Source: an uncultured Lachnospiraceae bacterium
GTDB taxonomy: Bacteria > Bacillota > Clostridia > Lachnospirales > Lachnospiraceae
Length of the DNA stretch: 64,000 nt
Reading direction: 5' to 3'
Assembly (NCBI GenBank): GCA_910577275.1
Contig: CAJTMW010000005.1
Span: forward strand, 61,620-125,619
In this document: piece after piece, positions 35,454 to 44,954 of the stretch
Position numbering within the stretch: position 1 is the first letter of the stretch
Layout of the letters: each line of letters opens with the position of its first letter
Translations under genes and position numbers: made by a program
Notes under the pieces: model-generated
Seen by the model: the letters and a program-made list of their open reading frames with translations, nothing else
What the model was told of the DNA's origin: nothing
Database searches by the model: none

Positions 35454-36353
35454 ATGAAAGAAAAGAGAATGAAAGAAAGCACCGTGTGGCAGATAGCGGC
35501 ACATGTGATAATGATAGCGGGCTCTGTACTGGCTGTATTCCCGTTTGTCCTTCTGGTAATCGCATCTTTTACGGACAATCAGACGGCGCTCATGAACGGT
35601 TATTCCTTTTTCCCGGAAAAATGGAGCCTTGAGGCTTATTCCTATATTGCAAGAGAATGGATGACGGTGGGCCGGGCGTATCTTATGACCATGATTGTGA
35701 CGGTAGTCGGAACGGTTTTGAGCCTTGTGATTACCAGCACCTTTGCCTTTGCGGTAAGCAACGACAGGCTGCCGGGACATAAAATTCTGATGTTTATGAG
35801 TATTTTTACCATGCTTTTCAACGGCGGCATTGTGGCAAGCTATTATGTCTACTCCAATATTTTCCATATTAAAAATACGATTTGGGCGTTAATCGTGCCC
35901 TCCCTTCTGATGAGCCCTTTCAATGTGGTTCTGGTGAAAAATTATTATCAGAACAGCATCAGCTCCAGTATTCTGGAGGCGGCTCAGATTGACGGCGCCA
36001 GCGTCTTTCAGGTTTTTCGCAAAATCGTGCTGCCCCTGTCGGTCCCCATTCTGGCAACCATCGGGCTCATGACGGCAATCGCCTACTGGAACGACTGGAC
36101 CAACGGTTTGTACTTCTTAACGGAAAAAGACGGCGCAAACCTCTATACAATTCAGCTTGTTTTGAATAAAATTAATGAGAACGTGAACTTCCTGGCAAAT
36201 AATTCTGAATTATCGGTTAAAGCGGCGTCGATGCCGTCCACGACGATTCGGATGGCAATCGCGGTGGTGGGCGTCCTGCCGATTATGATTGCGTATCCGT
36301 TCTTCCAGAAGTATTTTGTGAAGGGAATTACGCTTGGAGGCGTGAAGGAATAG
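35454..36353 (+). CDS. carbohydrate ABC transporter permease (YtcP type)
   Basis: A 299-residue partner permease with six hydrophobic segments. Its EAA loop is SSILEAAQIDGASVFQVFRKIVLPLSVPI, and the C-terminus GITLGGVKE is typical of the YtcP group. It lies 20 bases after the first permease. ATG 35454 is chosen from an ATGATG pair as it fits the GAGGTGG site better. It is the last gene before a palindromic element at 36367, so operon transcription may end there or run on to the metallohydrolase. Confidence 0.92.
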   Translation: MKEKRMKESTVWQIAAHVIMIAGSVLAVFPFVLLVIASFTDNQTALMNGYSFFPEKWSLEAYSYIAREWMTVGRAYLMTMIVTVVGTVLSLVITSTFAFAVSNDRLPGHKILMFMSIFTMLFNGGIVASYYVYSNIFHIKNTIWALIVPSLLMSPFNVVLVKNYYQNSISSSILEAAQIDGASVFQVFRKIVLPLSVPILATIGLMTAIAYWNDWTNGLYFLTEKDGANLYTIQLVLNKINENVNFLANNSELSVKAASMPSTTIRMAIAVVGVLPIMIAYPFFQKYFVKGITLGGVKE

Positions 36354-36366
36354 GGGGCGCAGGGAC

Positions 36367-36520
36367 GCCCGGAGGTTTTCAAATTTCTGCGTCGCCGCGC
36401 TCTCGCTCTATGAAAACGTAGCAGTACTAAACTCGGCTTACGAGTTGCTGCGCACCTCGTGCCTCGTTAAGTGCTGACGTTTTCATAAGGGCTCCTTTAG
36501 AAATTTGAAAACCTCCGGGC
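36367..36520. repeat. 154-bp nested palindromic element (MITE-like)
   Basis: The ends are a perfect 22-bp inverted repeat (36367-36388 with 36499-36520). Inside lie a perfect 11-bp pair TATGAAAACGT (36409-36419) with ACGTTTTCATA (36477-36487), a hairpin ACTCG-gctta-CGAGT (36431-36445), and smaller pairs. No open frame of note. As RNA it folds into one long arm with side stems. Size and ends fit a miniature inverted-repeat element or a large REP-type repeat. No obvious target duplication flanks it. Confidence 0.75.
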
Positions 36521-36586
36521 TGTGCGCTGGCTGGCCTTAAATGTAAAAAGAACGGATGCAGTACTCAAAGGAATGGAGGAAAAGAG

Positions 36587-37405
36587 ATGTGGAATTTTGA
36601 GAGTAAGGATTTGACGGAGCATGTTACATGGATTACGGACCCTACGGGGGTGTCGGCTTTTCTGGTGAAGGGTGAGCAGAGAGCGGCGCTTCTGGATACC
36701 TGTGTGGGATTTGTGGGGCTTAAGGAGAAGGTGGAAGGTCTTACGTCTTTGCCGCTTACGGTGATTCTGACCCACGGGCACGGCGACCATGCGGGAGGCG
36801 CAGGGGAATTTGAGGAGGTTTATATGCATCCGGCGGATAGGGAGCTGACTGGCATTCACGGTCTTTCCATGCGCATGGGCTATGCAAAAGGAATGCTGGG
36901 AGAGGGAGCGGATTTATCCGAGGAGGATTTCGTCCCGGTAAGGACAAAGCCTTTTGAGGAGTTATCTGACGGACAGATTTTTGACCTTGGGGGAATCAGC
37001 CTTGAGATTATCCATGTGCCGGGGCATACGAAGGGAAGCTGCTGCGTTCTCATCCGTGAGGAGAGCATGATTTTATACGGGGACGCCTGCAACGCCAATA
37101 CCCTTGTGATGGATACAAACAGCACGGATATCAGTACTTATAAAAAGAGTCTGGAATATCTGAAAGCCTTTGATGTGCGCTATGATACGGTTCTTTATTC
37201 CCATGGGCCGGCAATTGGGCCGAGGAACAGCCTTGACGACAATATCGAGCTGTGCGGGCGGATTCTGGCAGGGACGGACGACGCGGTTCCCTGCGAATTT
37301 CTGGGACGGAAAGCGATTCGCGCGGCGGCCATCGAAGATGGCGGTTATGCACGGCTGGACGGAAAATACGGAAATATTGTGTACAGCGAGGTTGCAAAAA
37401 AGTAG
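36587..37405 (+). CDS. MBL-fold metallohydrolase
   Basis: A 272-residue beta-lactamase-fold hydrolase with THGHGDH (His63, His65, Asp67, His68), a third metal His in VPGHTKGS, Asp in YGDAC and late His in YSHGPAIG. This is the glyoxalase-II-like or lactonase-like branch; the substrate is unknown. It lies between the sugar permeases and a large glycosidase-like gene, so could open a sugar lactone or ester released from the imported glycan. That role is inference. Ribosome site GGAGG. Confidence 0.85.
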   Translation: MWNFESKDLTEHVTWITDPTGVSAFLVKGEQRAALLDTCVGFVGLKEKVEGLTSLPLTVILTHGHGDHAGGAGEFEEVYMHPADRELTGIHGLSMRMGYAKGMLGEGADLSEEDFVPVRTKPFEELSDGQIFDLGGISLEIIHVPGHTKGSCCVLIREESMILYGDACNANTLVMDTNSTDISTYKKSLEYLKAFDVRYDTVLYSHGPAIGPRNSLDDNIELCGRILAGTDDAVPCEFLGRKAIRAAAIEDGGYARLDGKYGNIVYSEVAKK

Positions 37406-37527
37406 GAAAAAAGTGAAAGTCCGCCCGGCGCATAAATCGATTTGAGGACGCAGTTTCAGGCTGCCGGTTTATCAAAGGTGCGTCGGCCGGGCAGGAGCGG
37501 TACTGGAATAAAATCAGGAGGATTGCC

Positions 37528-40281
37528 ATGTCATTAAGAGAAAGAGTAAACCAGGTGCTTGCGGGAGAAGGGGAAAACTATATTTTCCCCTTTTTCTGGC
37601 AGCATGGAGAGGAAGAAGCGGTTTTAAGAGATTATATGCGGAAAATCAGGGAGGCAAATATCGGCGCGGTCTGCGTGGAAAGCCGTCCCCACCCGGATTT
37701 TGTGGGTGAGAAGTGGTGGAAGGATATGGACGTGATTCTGGACGAGGCGAAAAAGCTTGATATGAAGGTCTGGATTCTGGACGATTCCCATTTTCCCACA
37801 GGATATGCGGCGGGTAAAATGGAGGAGGCGGATAAGGAGCTCTGCCACCAGTATTTGGACTACAATGTGCTTGAGGCTTACGGGCCGAGAAAACGGATGG
37901 AAGTGAATGTGGAAAGCTATGCAAAGCCGCAGCCCCTTCCGCCCTGGATGCCTCCCATGCCGGGAGGGCCGAAAAGAAAGCATCACGACGACCATCTGCT
38001 TAGCGTGATTGCCTGTCCTGTGGAGGAAAAGGGGAGGATTGGCGCGCCGGTGGATTTGACGGAGCAGGTGAAGGACGGGAAGCTCATCTTTGACGTTCCC
38101 GAGGGATACTGGAAAATTTACGTGGTGTATCTTACCAGAGACGCCAGAGGTAGAAATAATTACATTAACTTTCTGGACGAAAAGTCCTGCCGCGTCCTGA
38201 TTGACGCCGTTTACGAGCCTCATTTTGAAAAATACGGAGAGCTTTTCGGAACGGTGATTGCAGGATTTTTCAGCGACGAGCCCCCCATTGGAAATACGCC
38301 GGGCTACACCAGAGGAGATTTAATTGGAAATCCGCAGATGTCCCTTGCATGGTCGGGCGAAATGGCGGAGACGATGGAGAAGGAATACGGAAAAGGGTGG
38401 GAAATCTATACGCCCCTTTTATGGAGTCAGGGAAGCGACGGTCTGCAGACTGCCCGGATAAGGACGGCTTATATGAACGGGGTGAGCAGGCTGGTTTCCC
38501 GCTGTTTTTCCAATCAGTTGGGGAAATGGTGCGAGGAGCACGGCGTGGAATACATCGGGCATATGCTGGAGGACTGTGATTCCAGCGCCAATTTGGGGCC
38601 AAGCATGGGACACTTTTTCCGGGGACTGTCGGGACAGCATATGGCCGGCATTGACAACATCGGCGGACAGGTGCTGCCGGGGGGCCAGAATGTGCGCCGC
38701 CACGAGCCGGATATGTGCCAGGACAGCGCCGGATTCTACCACTATATGTTAGGGCGTATGGGCGCTTCCATGGCGGCTATCGACCCGAAGAAAAAGGGAC
38801 GCTGCATGTGCGAAAATTTCGGTGCATACGGATGGCGCGCCGGTGTTTCTCTGGAAAAATACCTGATGGACCATTTCCTTGTAAGAGGGGTCAATCATTA
38901 TGTGCCTCATGCTTTTTCGCCCAAAGCGTTTCCCGACCCGGACTGCCCGCCCCACTTTTATGCCCACGGGGAAAATCCCCAGCTTAAGGCTTTCGGGGCG
39001 CTTATGGCCTACACCAACCGGATTTGTCATCTGATTAACGGCGGCGCATGCGAAGCGCCTGTGGCGCTTTTGTATCATGGAGAGAGCCAGTGGGCGGGAG
39101 AATATGAGAGCAATATCCTTGCCTGCCGCGCCCTGACGGAGAGCCAGATTAGCTTCCTTCTGATTCCGGCGGACGTGCTTGCGGATACGGAAGGGGCTGC
39201 GGTATTTTCCGAAAAGGAAAAGACATTGAATGTGAACGGAAACGTCTGCCGCGCTCTGGTGATTTCCGGCTGCCAGTACATCACGAAGGCGGCGGCGGAG
39301 TTTGTCATCAAAGCCGTGAACGCCGGATTTAAGGTGGTCTTTACTGGAAGGCTGCCGGAAGGAGTTCCCGATGCGGAGGAGGAAGAAAGCAGAACGCTTA
39401 CCGGAAAGCTGTCGGGATGCACGGTAGTTCCTGTGGAAAAACTGGCGGAGGAATTTGCGGACGAGGGCTGGCGAACGGTAGGACTTGAGACGCCGGAAAG
39501 ATATCTGACGGCATATCATTACCGAAACGGACAGGATTTGTATCTCATATTAAATGAGGACGCGTCCCATGGGGTGAGCCAGTGGGTAACGCTTCCGGCA
39601 GGCGAGAAGGGCATTGCGGCATACGACGCATGGGAAAACAAAATCCGGCAGGTTAAGGTGCGGGAAGCCGCAGCCGGGGAAAAAGACGGAAAGATTCAGG
39701 TTTATGTGGAATTAGAGCCCCTTGAAATGCTGGTGCTTTTGTGCGGGGGCGCAGGAAGCGGCGATGGAATCCCAGGCGCAGCTTGGGAAGCAGGCGAAGC
39801 CGTAGAAGCAGGGGCGTCAGAAGCCGCCACAGAAGAAATCCGCGTGCTGAATAAGTTTACCGTATCTTGCTGTGAGAGCAAAGATTACCCGGACTTTAGA
39901 GACGCCGGGAAAGCCGATTTGGAAAACGGAATGGCGCTGCAGCACCCTGATTTTTCTGGAATTTATCGCTACGAAACCACGGTGTTTATGGATAATGCCA
40001 CGGAAAATGGAGCGAAAGCGCAGCTTTGCCTGACAGAGGTTTACGATTCCGCCGAAGTGTTTGTAAACGGACAGTCTGCGGGAATCCGCGTGGCGCGTCC
40101 TTATAGATATGATATTACAGAGGCTTTGAAGAATGGAGAAAATCACATAGCTATCGAAGTGGCGACTACCCTTGAACGGAAAGCGGCCGCCATTGGAGCC
40201 GGAGACGGCGGTATGGGAGCGGCGACGCCCCTTTCGCCCACGGGGCTGATTGGGGATGTGACTTTAAAAATACAGGAATGA
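37528..40281 (+). CDS. large glycoside hydrolase-like protein, GH106-like
   Basis: A 917-residue cytoplasmic protein with no signal peptide. It opens with a barrel-like segment (FPFFWQHGEEEAVLRDYMRKI..AVCVESRPHPDF..WILDDSHFPTGY), has acidic candidates in GFFSDEPPIG and GHMLEDCDSS, and ends with a jelly-roll of the GH2/GH106 type (about 805-917; YRYETTVFMD..VFVNGQSAGIRVARPYRYDITEAL). This layout resembles GH106 alpha-L-rhamnosidases and related unclassified hydrolases of Lachnospiraceae. A low-complexity Gly/Ala/Glu insert (about 745-775) joins the domains. It probably cleaves the oligosaccharide imported by the upstream transporter. Family assignment is tentative. Confidence 0.7.
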   Translation: MSLRERVNQVLAGEGENYIFPFFWQHGEEEAVLRDYMRKIREANIGAVCVESRPHPDFVGEKWWKDMDVILDEAKKLDMKVWILDDSHFPTGYAAGKMEEADKELCHQYLDYNVLEAYGPRKRMEVNVESYAKPQPLPPWMPPMPGGPKRKHHDDHLLSVIACPVEEKGRIGAPVDLTEQVKDGKLIFDVPEGYWKIYVVYLTRDARGRNNYINFLDEKSCRVLIDAVYEPHFEKYGELFGTVIAGFFSDEPPIGNTPGYTRGDLIGNPQMSLAWSGEMAETMEKEYGKGWEIYTPLLWSQGSDGLQTARIRTAYMNGVSRLVSRCFSNQLGKWCEEHGVEYIGHMLEDCDSSANLGPSMGHFFRGLSGQHMAGIDNIGGQVLPGGQNVRRHEPDMCQDSAGFYHYMLGRMGASMAAIDPKKKGRCMCENFGAYGWRAGVSLEKYLMDHFLVRGVNHYVPHAFSPKAFPDPDCPPHFYAHGENPQLKAFGALMAYTNRICHLINGGACEAPVALLYHGESQWAGEYESNILACRALTESQISFLLIPADVLADTEGAAVFSEKEKTLNVNGNVCRALVISGCQYITKAAAEFVIKAVNAGFKVVFTGRLPEGVPDAEEEESRTLTGKLSGCTVVPVEKLAEEFADEGWRTVGLETPERYLTAYHYRNGQDLYLILNEDASHGVSQWVTLPAGEKGIAAYDAWENKIRQVKVREAAAGEKDGKIQVYVELEPLEMLVLLCGGAGSGDGIPGAAWEAGEAVEAGASEAATEEIRVLNKFTVSCCESKDYPDFRDAGKADLENGMALQHPDFSGIYRYETTVFMDNATENGAKAQLCLTEVYDSAEVFVNGQSAGIRVARPYRYDITEALKNGENHIAIEVATTLERKAAAIGAGDGGMGAATPLSPTGLIGDVTLKIQE

Positions 40282-40398
40282 CAGCTGCTTTTCGGCAAAG
40301 TCTGTAAGTAACGGCGCAGCGTAACGCGGCCCGGAGGCAGAAAGACCGAAAGGAAAAGGGCGCAGGCTGTCTGGAAGAACGGGAGAAAGGGGCAAAAG

Positions 40399-41058
40399 AT
40401 GATAAAGAGACTGATTTTTTACATACTGGCGATTTTCATTTTGGGATTCGGTATTGTTTTGAACACAAAGGCGGGGCTGGGGGTGGGCTCCATCAACACC
40501 CTTCCCTATGCCTTAAGCCGGATTACCCCTCTTTCTCTGGGCATGGCGACCACGCTCATGTACTTTGTGTTTGTGGCGGGACAGACGGCGATTTACCGGA
40601 AAATCGACGCGAAAGTCCTGCTACAGATTCCTTTTTCCTATGTGATGGGAGTAGTCATTGATTTTTACGATAACCTGATGGATTTCCGGGCGGAAACGCT
40701 TCCCTTAAGCTTCCTGCTTCTGGCGGCGGCAATCGTGTGTACGGCCTTTGGCGCTTATGTGACGGTGACAATGGATTTTATACCTAATCCGGCGGACGGC
40801 ATGGCAAGGGCGGTGGGCGTTGCCTTTCACAAAGAATTCGGACAGGGAAAGCTTATCTTCGACTGCGTAATGATTTCGGTAACTGCGGCGGTATCGCTTA
40901 TTTTTGCACATAAAATTATTGGCATTGGGATAGGGACGGTGCTGTCGGCCCTGTTTATCGGAAAGCTGATTCAGTTTTACGGACGCAAATTTGGCGGTTA
41001 TATGAACGGCGTGGTGGAAAAAAGCCGCAATAATGACAATAGTAAATACAGGGGGTAA
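40399..41058 (+). CDS. DUF6198/YczE-type membrane protein
   Basis: A 219-residue membrane protein with five to six hydrophobic segments. The LGFGIVLNTKAGLGVGSINTLPYALS opening and the DFIPNPADGMARAVG segment are those of the YczE/YitT-like DUF6198 family. Function is unknown; members often sit in transport or metabolic loci. It lies between the glycosidase-like gene and the flavoenzyme gene (6 bases), so is probably co-transcribed with the latter and could import or export its substrate. Confidence 0.85.
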   Translation: MIKRLIFYILAIFILGFGIVLNTKAGLGVGSINTLPYALSRITPLSLGMATTLMYFVFVAGQTAIYRKIDAKVLLQIPFSYVMGVVIDFYDNLMDFRAETLPLSFLLLAAAIVCTAFGAYVTVTMDFIPNPADGMARAVGVAFHKEFGQGKLIFDCVMISVTAAVSLIFAHKIIGIGIGTVLSALFIGKLIQFYGRKFGGYMNGVVEKSRNNDNSKYRG

Positions 41059-41064
41059 TGAAGC

Positions 41065-43011
41065 ATGAAACGAAACTATCCAAATCTCTGCAAACCAATC
41101 ACCTTAGGCAGGGTAACCTTCCGCAACCGCATGTTTTCCGCGCCCATGGGAGGCACGGACATTACAAACGATGGCTGTATCGGCCCGAAATCTACCGCAT
41201 TTTATGAATTGAGAGGAAAAGGCGGTGCGGCGGCCGTGACGGTCAGCGAGTGCATGGTACACCCGAAAACGGACGGCTCCCACGCTTATCATCTGGACAC
41301 GGCAATTTTAAACTCTTTAGCTTCCGCAACTTATACGGCGGACGCAATCCGCAGGCACGGGGCAATGCCCAGCATCGAGCTGTCCCATTCCGGCATGTAT
41401 GCGGGCACTTATATGACCGACAAGACCAGGCAGAAGGCTATGAACCAGTGGGGGCCTTCGGACACCGTGCGGCCTGATGGGGTGGAGGTGAGGGCGCTCA
41501 CGAAAGAGCTGATAGACGAGATTATCGCCGCTTATGGAAATGCCGCCGGGCTTGCAAAGCGGGCGGGCTTTGAGATGATTATGGTTCACGGCGGGCACGG
41601 GTGGCTGATTAACCAGTTTCTGTCCCCTTATTTTAATAAAAGATGCGACGAGTACGGCGGAAGCCTTGAGAACAGAAGCCGCTTTGCGATAGAAGTGTTA
41701 AAGGCGGTGCGTCAGGTGGTGGGACCGTATTTTCCCATAGAATTCCGTATGAGCGGCTCGGAGCTTTTCGAAGGCGGCTATGATTTGGAGGAGGGCGTGC
41801 GGATTGCCCGGCGGATAGAGCCTTACATTGATTTGCTCCACGTGTCGGCGGGCACTTATCAGAGAGGCTTTGGCGACACCCATCCGTCCATGTTCAAGGA
41901 GCACGGGTGCAACGTTTATCTGGCTGCTGAAATAAAAAAGAATGTGTCGGTTCCCATTGCCACAATCGGTGGTCTGAACGAGCCGGCGCAGATGGAGGAA
42001 ATCATTGCCAGCGGAAAGGCGGACGTGATTTATATGGCCAGAGCCCTTTTAGCCGACCCTTTCCTCCCCCGGAAAATCATGGAAAACAGGGAGGAGGATA
42101 TCGTAAAATGCCTGCGCTGCTTTACCTGTATGGCGGAGCGGGCGGCAACCGCTACCAGAAGATGTACGGTGAATCCTCTGATAGGCCGGGAGCTGGAGGG
42201 GGACGAGGTGCGCCCGGCACCTGTGAGGAAAAAGGTACTGGTGGCAGGCGGCGGCCCCGGCGGACTGTATGCGGCCTACACCGCCGCAAGGCGGGGGCAT
42301 CAGGTAATTCTCTGTGAAAAGGAAGGGGAAACCGGCGGGATTCTGAAAAGCGAGCAGGCCCTGCCTTTTAAGAGGGAAATGTACGAGCTCTCCCACACCT
42401 ACCGGCGTTTCTGCGAGCAGACGGGAGTGGATATCCGCTTAAACACAGAGGTGACGAAAGAATATGCGGAAAAGGAGGCCCCCGACGCCCTGATTATCGC
42501 GGTGGGCTCGGAGCCGCTTCTTCCGCCAATTCCGGGGCTTTGTGGTGAAAATGTGGTTCTGGTAAACAATTACTATCTGGAAAAGGAGAAGGTAGGAGAC
42601 GAGGTTGTGGTTTTCGGCGGCGGTCTTGCCGGATGCGAGTGCGCCATTCACCTTGGAATGGAGGGCAAAACCGTCCGTCTGGTGGAAATGCGCGACGAGC
42701 TTGCCCCCGACGCCAATGTGCGCCACAGGCCGCTGCTCTTAAAGGAAATTGGAAAATATGTCACAGTATACACAGGATACCGCGGACTTCGGGTGACGGA
42801 GGAGGGAATTGTCTGCAAGGATAAAAACGGCAGGGAAATCCTTGTGCCGGGGAAATCCGTCATCTGCGCCCTTGGTCAGAAATCCCGGTCAGGAGCGGTG
42901 GACGCCCTCAGGGACGGTGCGCCTTACGTTGCCGTGATTGGAGACGCGGCAAGGGTTTCTACAATTACAAACGCCGTGTATCAGGGGTATCATGCGGCAT
43001 TGGATATTTGA
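41065..43011 (+). CDS. NADH:flavin oxidoreductase, 2,4-dienoyl-CoA reductase type
   Basis: A 648-residue multi-cofactor enzyme. An Old Yellow Enzyme FMN barrel comes first (about 5-345; IMVHGGHGWLINQFLSPYFNKRCDEYGGSLENRSRFA). A 4Fe-4S site follows, with Cys349, 352, 355 and 367 (CLRCFTCM and RRCTVNP). Then come FAD and NAD(P) folds (VAGGGPGGLYAAY and VVFGGGLAGCEC). Family members reduce enoate C=C bonds: dienoyl-CoA reductase FadH, BaiCD/BaiH on bile acids, isoflavone reductases. The substrate here is unknown; linkage to a glycosidase suggests reduction of an aglycone such as a flavonoid or steroid. Confidence 0.88.
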   Translation: MKRNYPNLCKPITLGRVTFRNRMFSAPMGGTDITNDGCIGPKSTAFYELRGKGGAAAVTVSECMVHPKTDGSHAYHLDTAILNSLASATYTADAIRRHGAMPSIELSHSGMYAGTYMTDKTRQKAMNQWGPSDTVRPDGVEVRALTKELIDEIIAAYGNAAGLAKRAGFEMIMVHGGHGWLINQFLSPYFNKRCDEYGGSLENRSRFAIEVLKAVRQVVGPYFPIEFRMSGSELFEGGYDLEEGVRIARRIEPYIDLLHVSAGTYQRGFGDTHPSMFKEHGCNVYLAAEIKKNVSVPIATIGGLNEPAQMEEIIASGKADVIYMARALLADPFLPRKIMENREEDIVKCLRCFTCMAERAATATRRCTVNPLIGRELEGDEVRPAPVRKKVLVAGGGPGGLYAAYTAARRGHQVILCEKEGETGGILKSEQALPFKREMYELSHTYRRFCEQTGVDIRLNTEVTKEYAEKEAPDALIIAVGSEPLLPPIPGLCGENVVLVNNYYLEKEKVGDEVVVFGGGLAGCECAIHLGMEGKTVRLVEMRDELAPDANVRHRPLLLKEIGKYVTVYTGYRGLRVTEEGIVCKDKNGREILVPGKSVICALGQKSRSGAVDALRDGAPYVAVIGDAARVSTITNAVYQGYHAALDI

Positions 43012-43151
43012 GGATTGAGGGAGAGGGCAGCCCGGCAGAAATTCCCGAAGAAAATCCACAGGCACAGACAAAGGAACTGAAGGATGACGGAGATTTACTC
43101 CTCCTCATGTTTCTCCTTGTTGGGCAATGCGTGCAAGCACGCACGTATAAG

Positions 43152-43201
43152 AAAGACGCATGGTTTACAATTTACTATTCCATGCGTCTTTACGCTGTTT
43201 T
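43152..43201. terminator. terminator between the flavoenzyme and Rpn-like genes
   Basis: A perfect 12-bp stem AAAGACGCATGG (43152-43163) with CCATGCGTCTTT (43180-43191), 16-base loop, then a T-rich tract to about 43204. It lies between two convergent genes (stops at 43011 and 43220), so can serve both strands. The rest of 43012-43151 shows no gene. Confidence 0.75.
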
Positions 43202-43219
43202 TTTAAAATTGTTTACAGA

Positions 43220-44095
43220 TTATGCTAACTGCATAATTTCGGTTTCGATTTCTTTTAATTCATCGAATGACAGTGTAGATACACAATCTGCAATTTCTTC
43301 AAGTGTCATTTTTCCTTTTCTTATTAGCTGTTCCGCCATTGCTCTTTCTGTATCATGCCTTTCACTCTTGATAAACGACTTCATAATCTGTTCATCATCA
43401 AACAAACTCATCATGATTGTCACAACCTCCTTTTCTCTTTCAAGCAAATATTCCTTTAAAACATTCCTGTCTTTGCATATACGAATCGTTTCCGTAACTG
43501 CTGTTTGTGTCATGCCATGCTGCCTGGTCTGCTCGTTAAAAACCTTACAGAAAATGATGTACTGGTTAATGATGTCATCTGTGTCGCTTTCATAGATGAC
43601 CTTTGCTTTTACCTCAATATCTATATCCGCGCCCTCGAAAAATTCTTGAGACAAAGATATTTTATCAGGTTTTCTCCCTTTGTTTCCCGTAAATATCACA
43701 TAAAGTTCAGGCTTCGGCATTTTTACTTTCCTGCTTTTGTAATAGTCCTGGCAGGTACGCTGAAAATATTCGTGATAGCTTTGCGCCAGATACAGCAAAA
43801 CTCTTACCAGAATATTCACTGTCCATGTAGACTGTGCTTCCACAAGTATCATCAGCTTATTATTTGCAATAAAGCCTAAATCATTATACAGATTATCCGT
43901 CAATACATTTGTAATCGTCACATCTGTAAGGGAATCCTCTGTCGCTGCCTTGTCCTCCGGGTGGAGTGTTTTATACAGCTTTAACAGATAACTCTTGTTT
44001 TGAAAAAGGTCAAGGAATACGCTGTTTTTTGCGGTACGCTTTGCCATATGACGTGTCACATTGACTTTCTCTGTCTGTTTAGTATCATCTGACAC
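43220..44095 (-). CDS. Rpn/PD-(D/E)XK nuclease family transposase-like protein
   Basis: A 291-residue protein of the Rpn/PDDEXK_2 type. The nuclease core shows LTDVTITNVLTDNLYNDLGFIANNKLMILVEAQSTW (about 75-110), giving an Asp and E-A-Q in place of E-x-K, then a helical C-terminal region. Rpn proteins promote RecA-independent recombination and are called transposase-like, but carry no terminal repeats of their own. The GTG at 44095 follows AGGTGG; the frame extends upstream to 44155. It is A+T-rich like the next gene, suggesting a foreign segment 43200-45500. Confidence 0.75.
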   Translation of the reverse strand: MSDDTKQTEKVNVTRHMAKRTAKNSVFLDLFQNKSYLLKLYKTLHPEDKAATEDSLTDVTITNVLTDNLYNDLGFIANNKLMILVEAQSTWTVNILVRVLLYLAQSYHEYFQRTCQDYYKSRKVKMPKPELYVIFTGNKGRKPDKISLSQEFFEGADIDIEVKAKVIYESDTDDIINQYIIFCKVFNEQTRQHGMTQTAVTETIRICKDRNVLKEYLLEREKEVVTIMMSLFDDEQIMKSFIKSERHDTERAMAEQLIRKGKMTLEEIADCVSTLSFDELKEIETEIMQLA

Positions 44096-44331
44096 CTTAC
44101 CACCTCGATTTCTAAAATCTATGACACAAGATACGATATATCCTGCTCCTGTCACATTTAATTATACAAAAAAACACCTGTCTTTACAATTAAATTCACA
44201 TTAAATTTCGTCCTCTCTCTGCGTAGTCCTGTTTTGTTGCCTGTTATACTGCCGGTTCTCGTTCTTAAGTCCCCTTTCAAGGTTCTTTTTCCAGTACTAC
44301 CAACACCAATGCCAATTGCCCGACATATAAT

Positions 44332-44952
44332 TTATTCTCCCAATTTCTGTTTCCTGTAAGAATTATCTTTTGCAGCGTCAAACCCAACCGGCAAATATTC
44401 TTCAGGTATCATACTTTCATAATCTATATCCATAAAATAATTACAAAAAATCAATTCAACATATATAATACTATTTTTATCTGTTCCAAGCGCATATACA
44501 AATCCATAATAAGGGTCTGCTTCCATTGCAAGCAGTTTATAGCCGTTCATAAAATGTTCAGAGCCATAATATCCTACATAATCCGTAGATGCATAATTAT
44601 TAAGCCTATTCACTTCTGTTTGATAATTATCATCTTCATATTCTACAACGAGATAACTTAAATATTGCGCATCCCAGGGATTATAATATACCATCTTATA
44701 ATCTGTAACCCGTATTTCATTTGTTATTTCCTCAGGAAAAATATCTTCATTCATCCCCCATTTCTCTGCATATTCCTCTCCGGCATTTTCCCCAATATAC
44801 CATGAATAATGGCTTATATCTGTATCTTCAAGCACTTTTGCTTTTTCTCCATCCAATGCCAGAAAGGCAACCAACGCACCAACGGCTGTAAGACGTATCA
44901 ACACTATAGTCATCACTACCAATGCCGTAATAACAGCCGTTTTAATTCCCAA
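44332..44952 (-). CDS. membrane and extracellular part of an anti-sigma-like protein
   Basis: A 206-residue frame with one membrane helix (about 5-34) and an extracellular acidic, Tyr-rich domain (about 40-206) that I do not recognise. It would have to start at TTG two bases after the stop of the small zinc-finger frame, with no ribosome site. Adding one A to the A-run near 44960 joins both frames (...VKKKKIRLGIKTAVITAL). That gives the usual order zinc-finger, basic stretch, membrane helix, outer domain. So it is probably the second half of one gene broken by a one-base deletion. Confidence 0.6.
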   Translation of the reverse strand: MGIKTAVITALVVMTIVLIRLTAVGALVAFLALDGEKAKVLEDTDISHYSWYIGENAGEEYAEKWGMNEDIFPEEITNEIRVTDYKMVYYNPWDAQYLSYLVVEYEDDNYQTEVNRLNNYASTDYVGYYGSEHFMNGYKLLAMEADPYYGFVYALGTDKNSIIYVELIFCNYFMDIDYESMIPEEYLPVGFDAAKDNSYRKQKLGE

Positions 44953-44954
44953 TC

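Noticed and set aside
43220..44095. Active transposon carried by the Rpn-like gene.
   Set aside because: No terminal inverted repeats or target duplications are visible around it; Rpn-type proteins are not known to need them.
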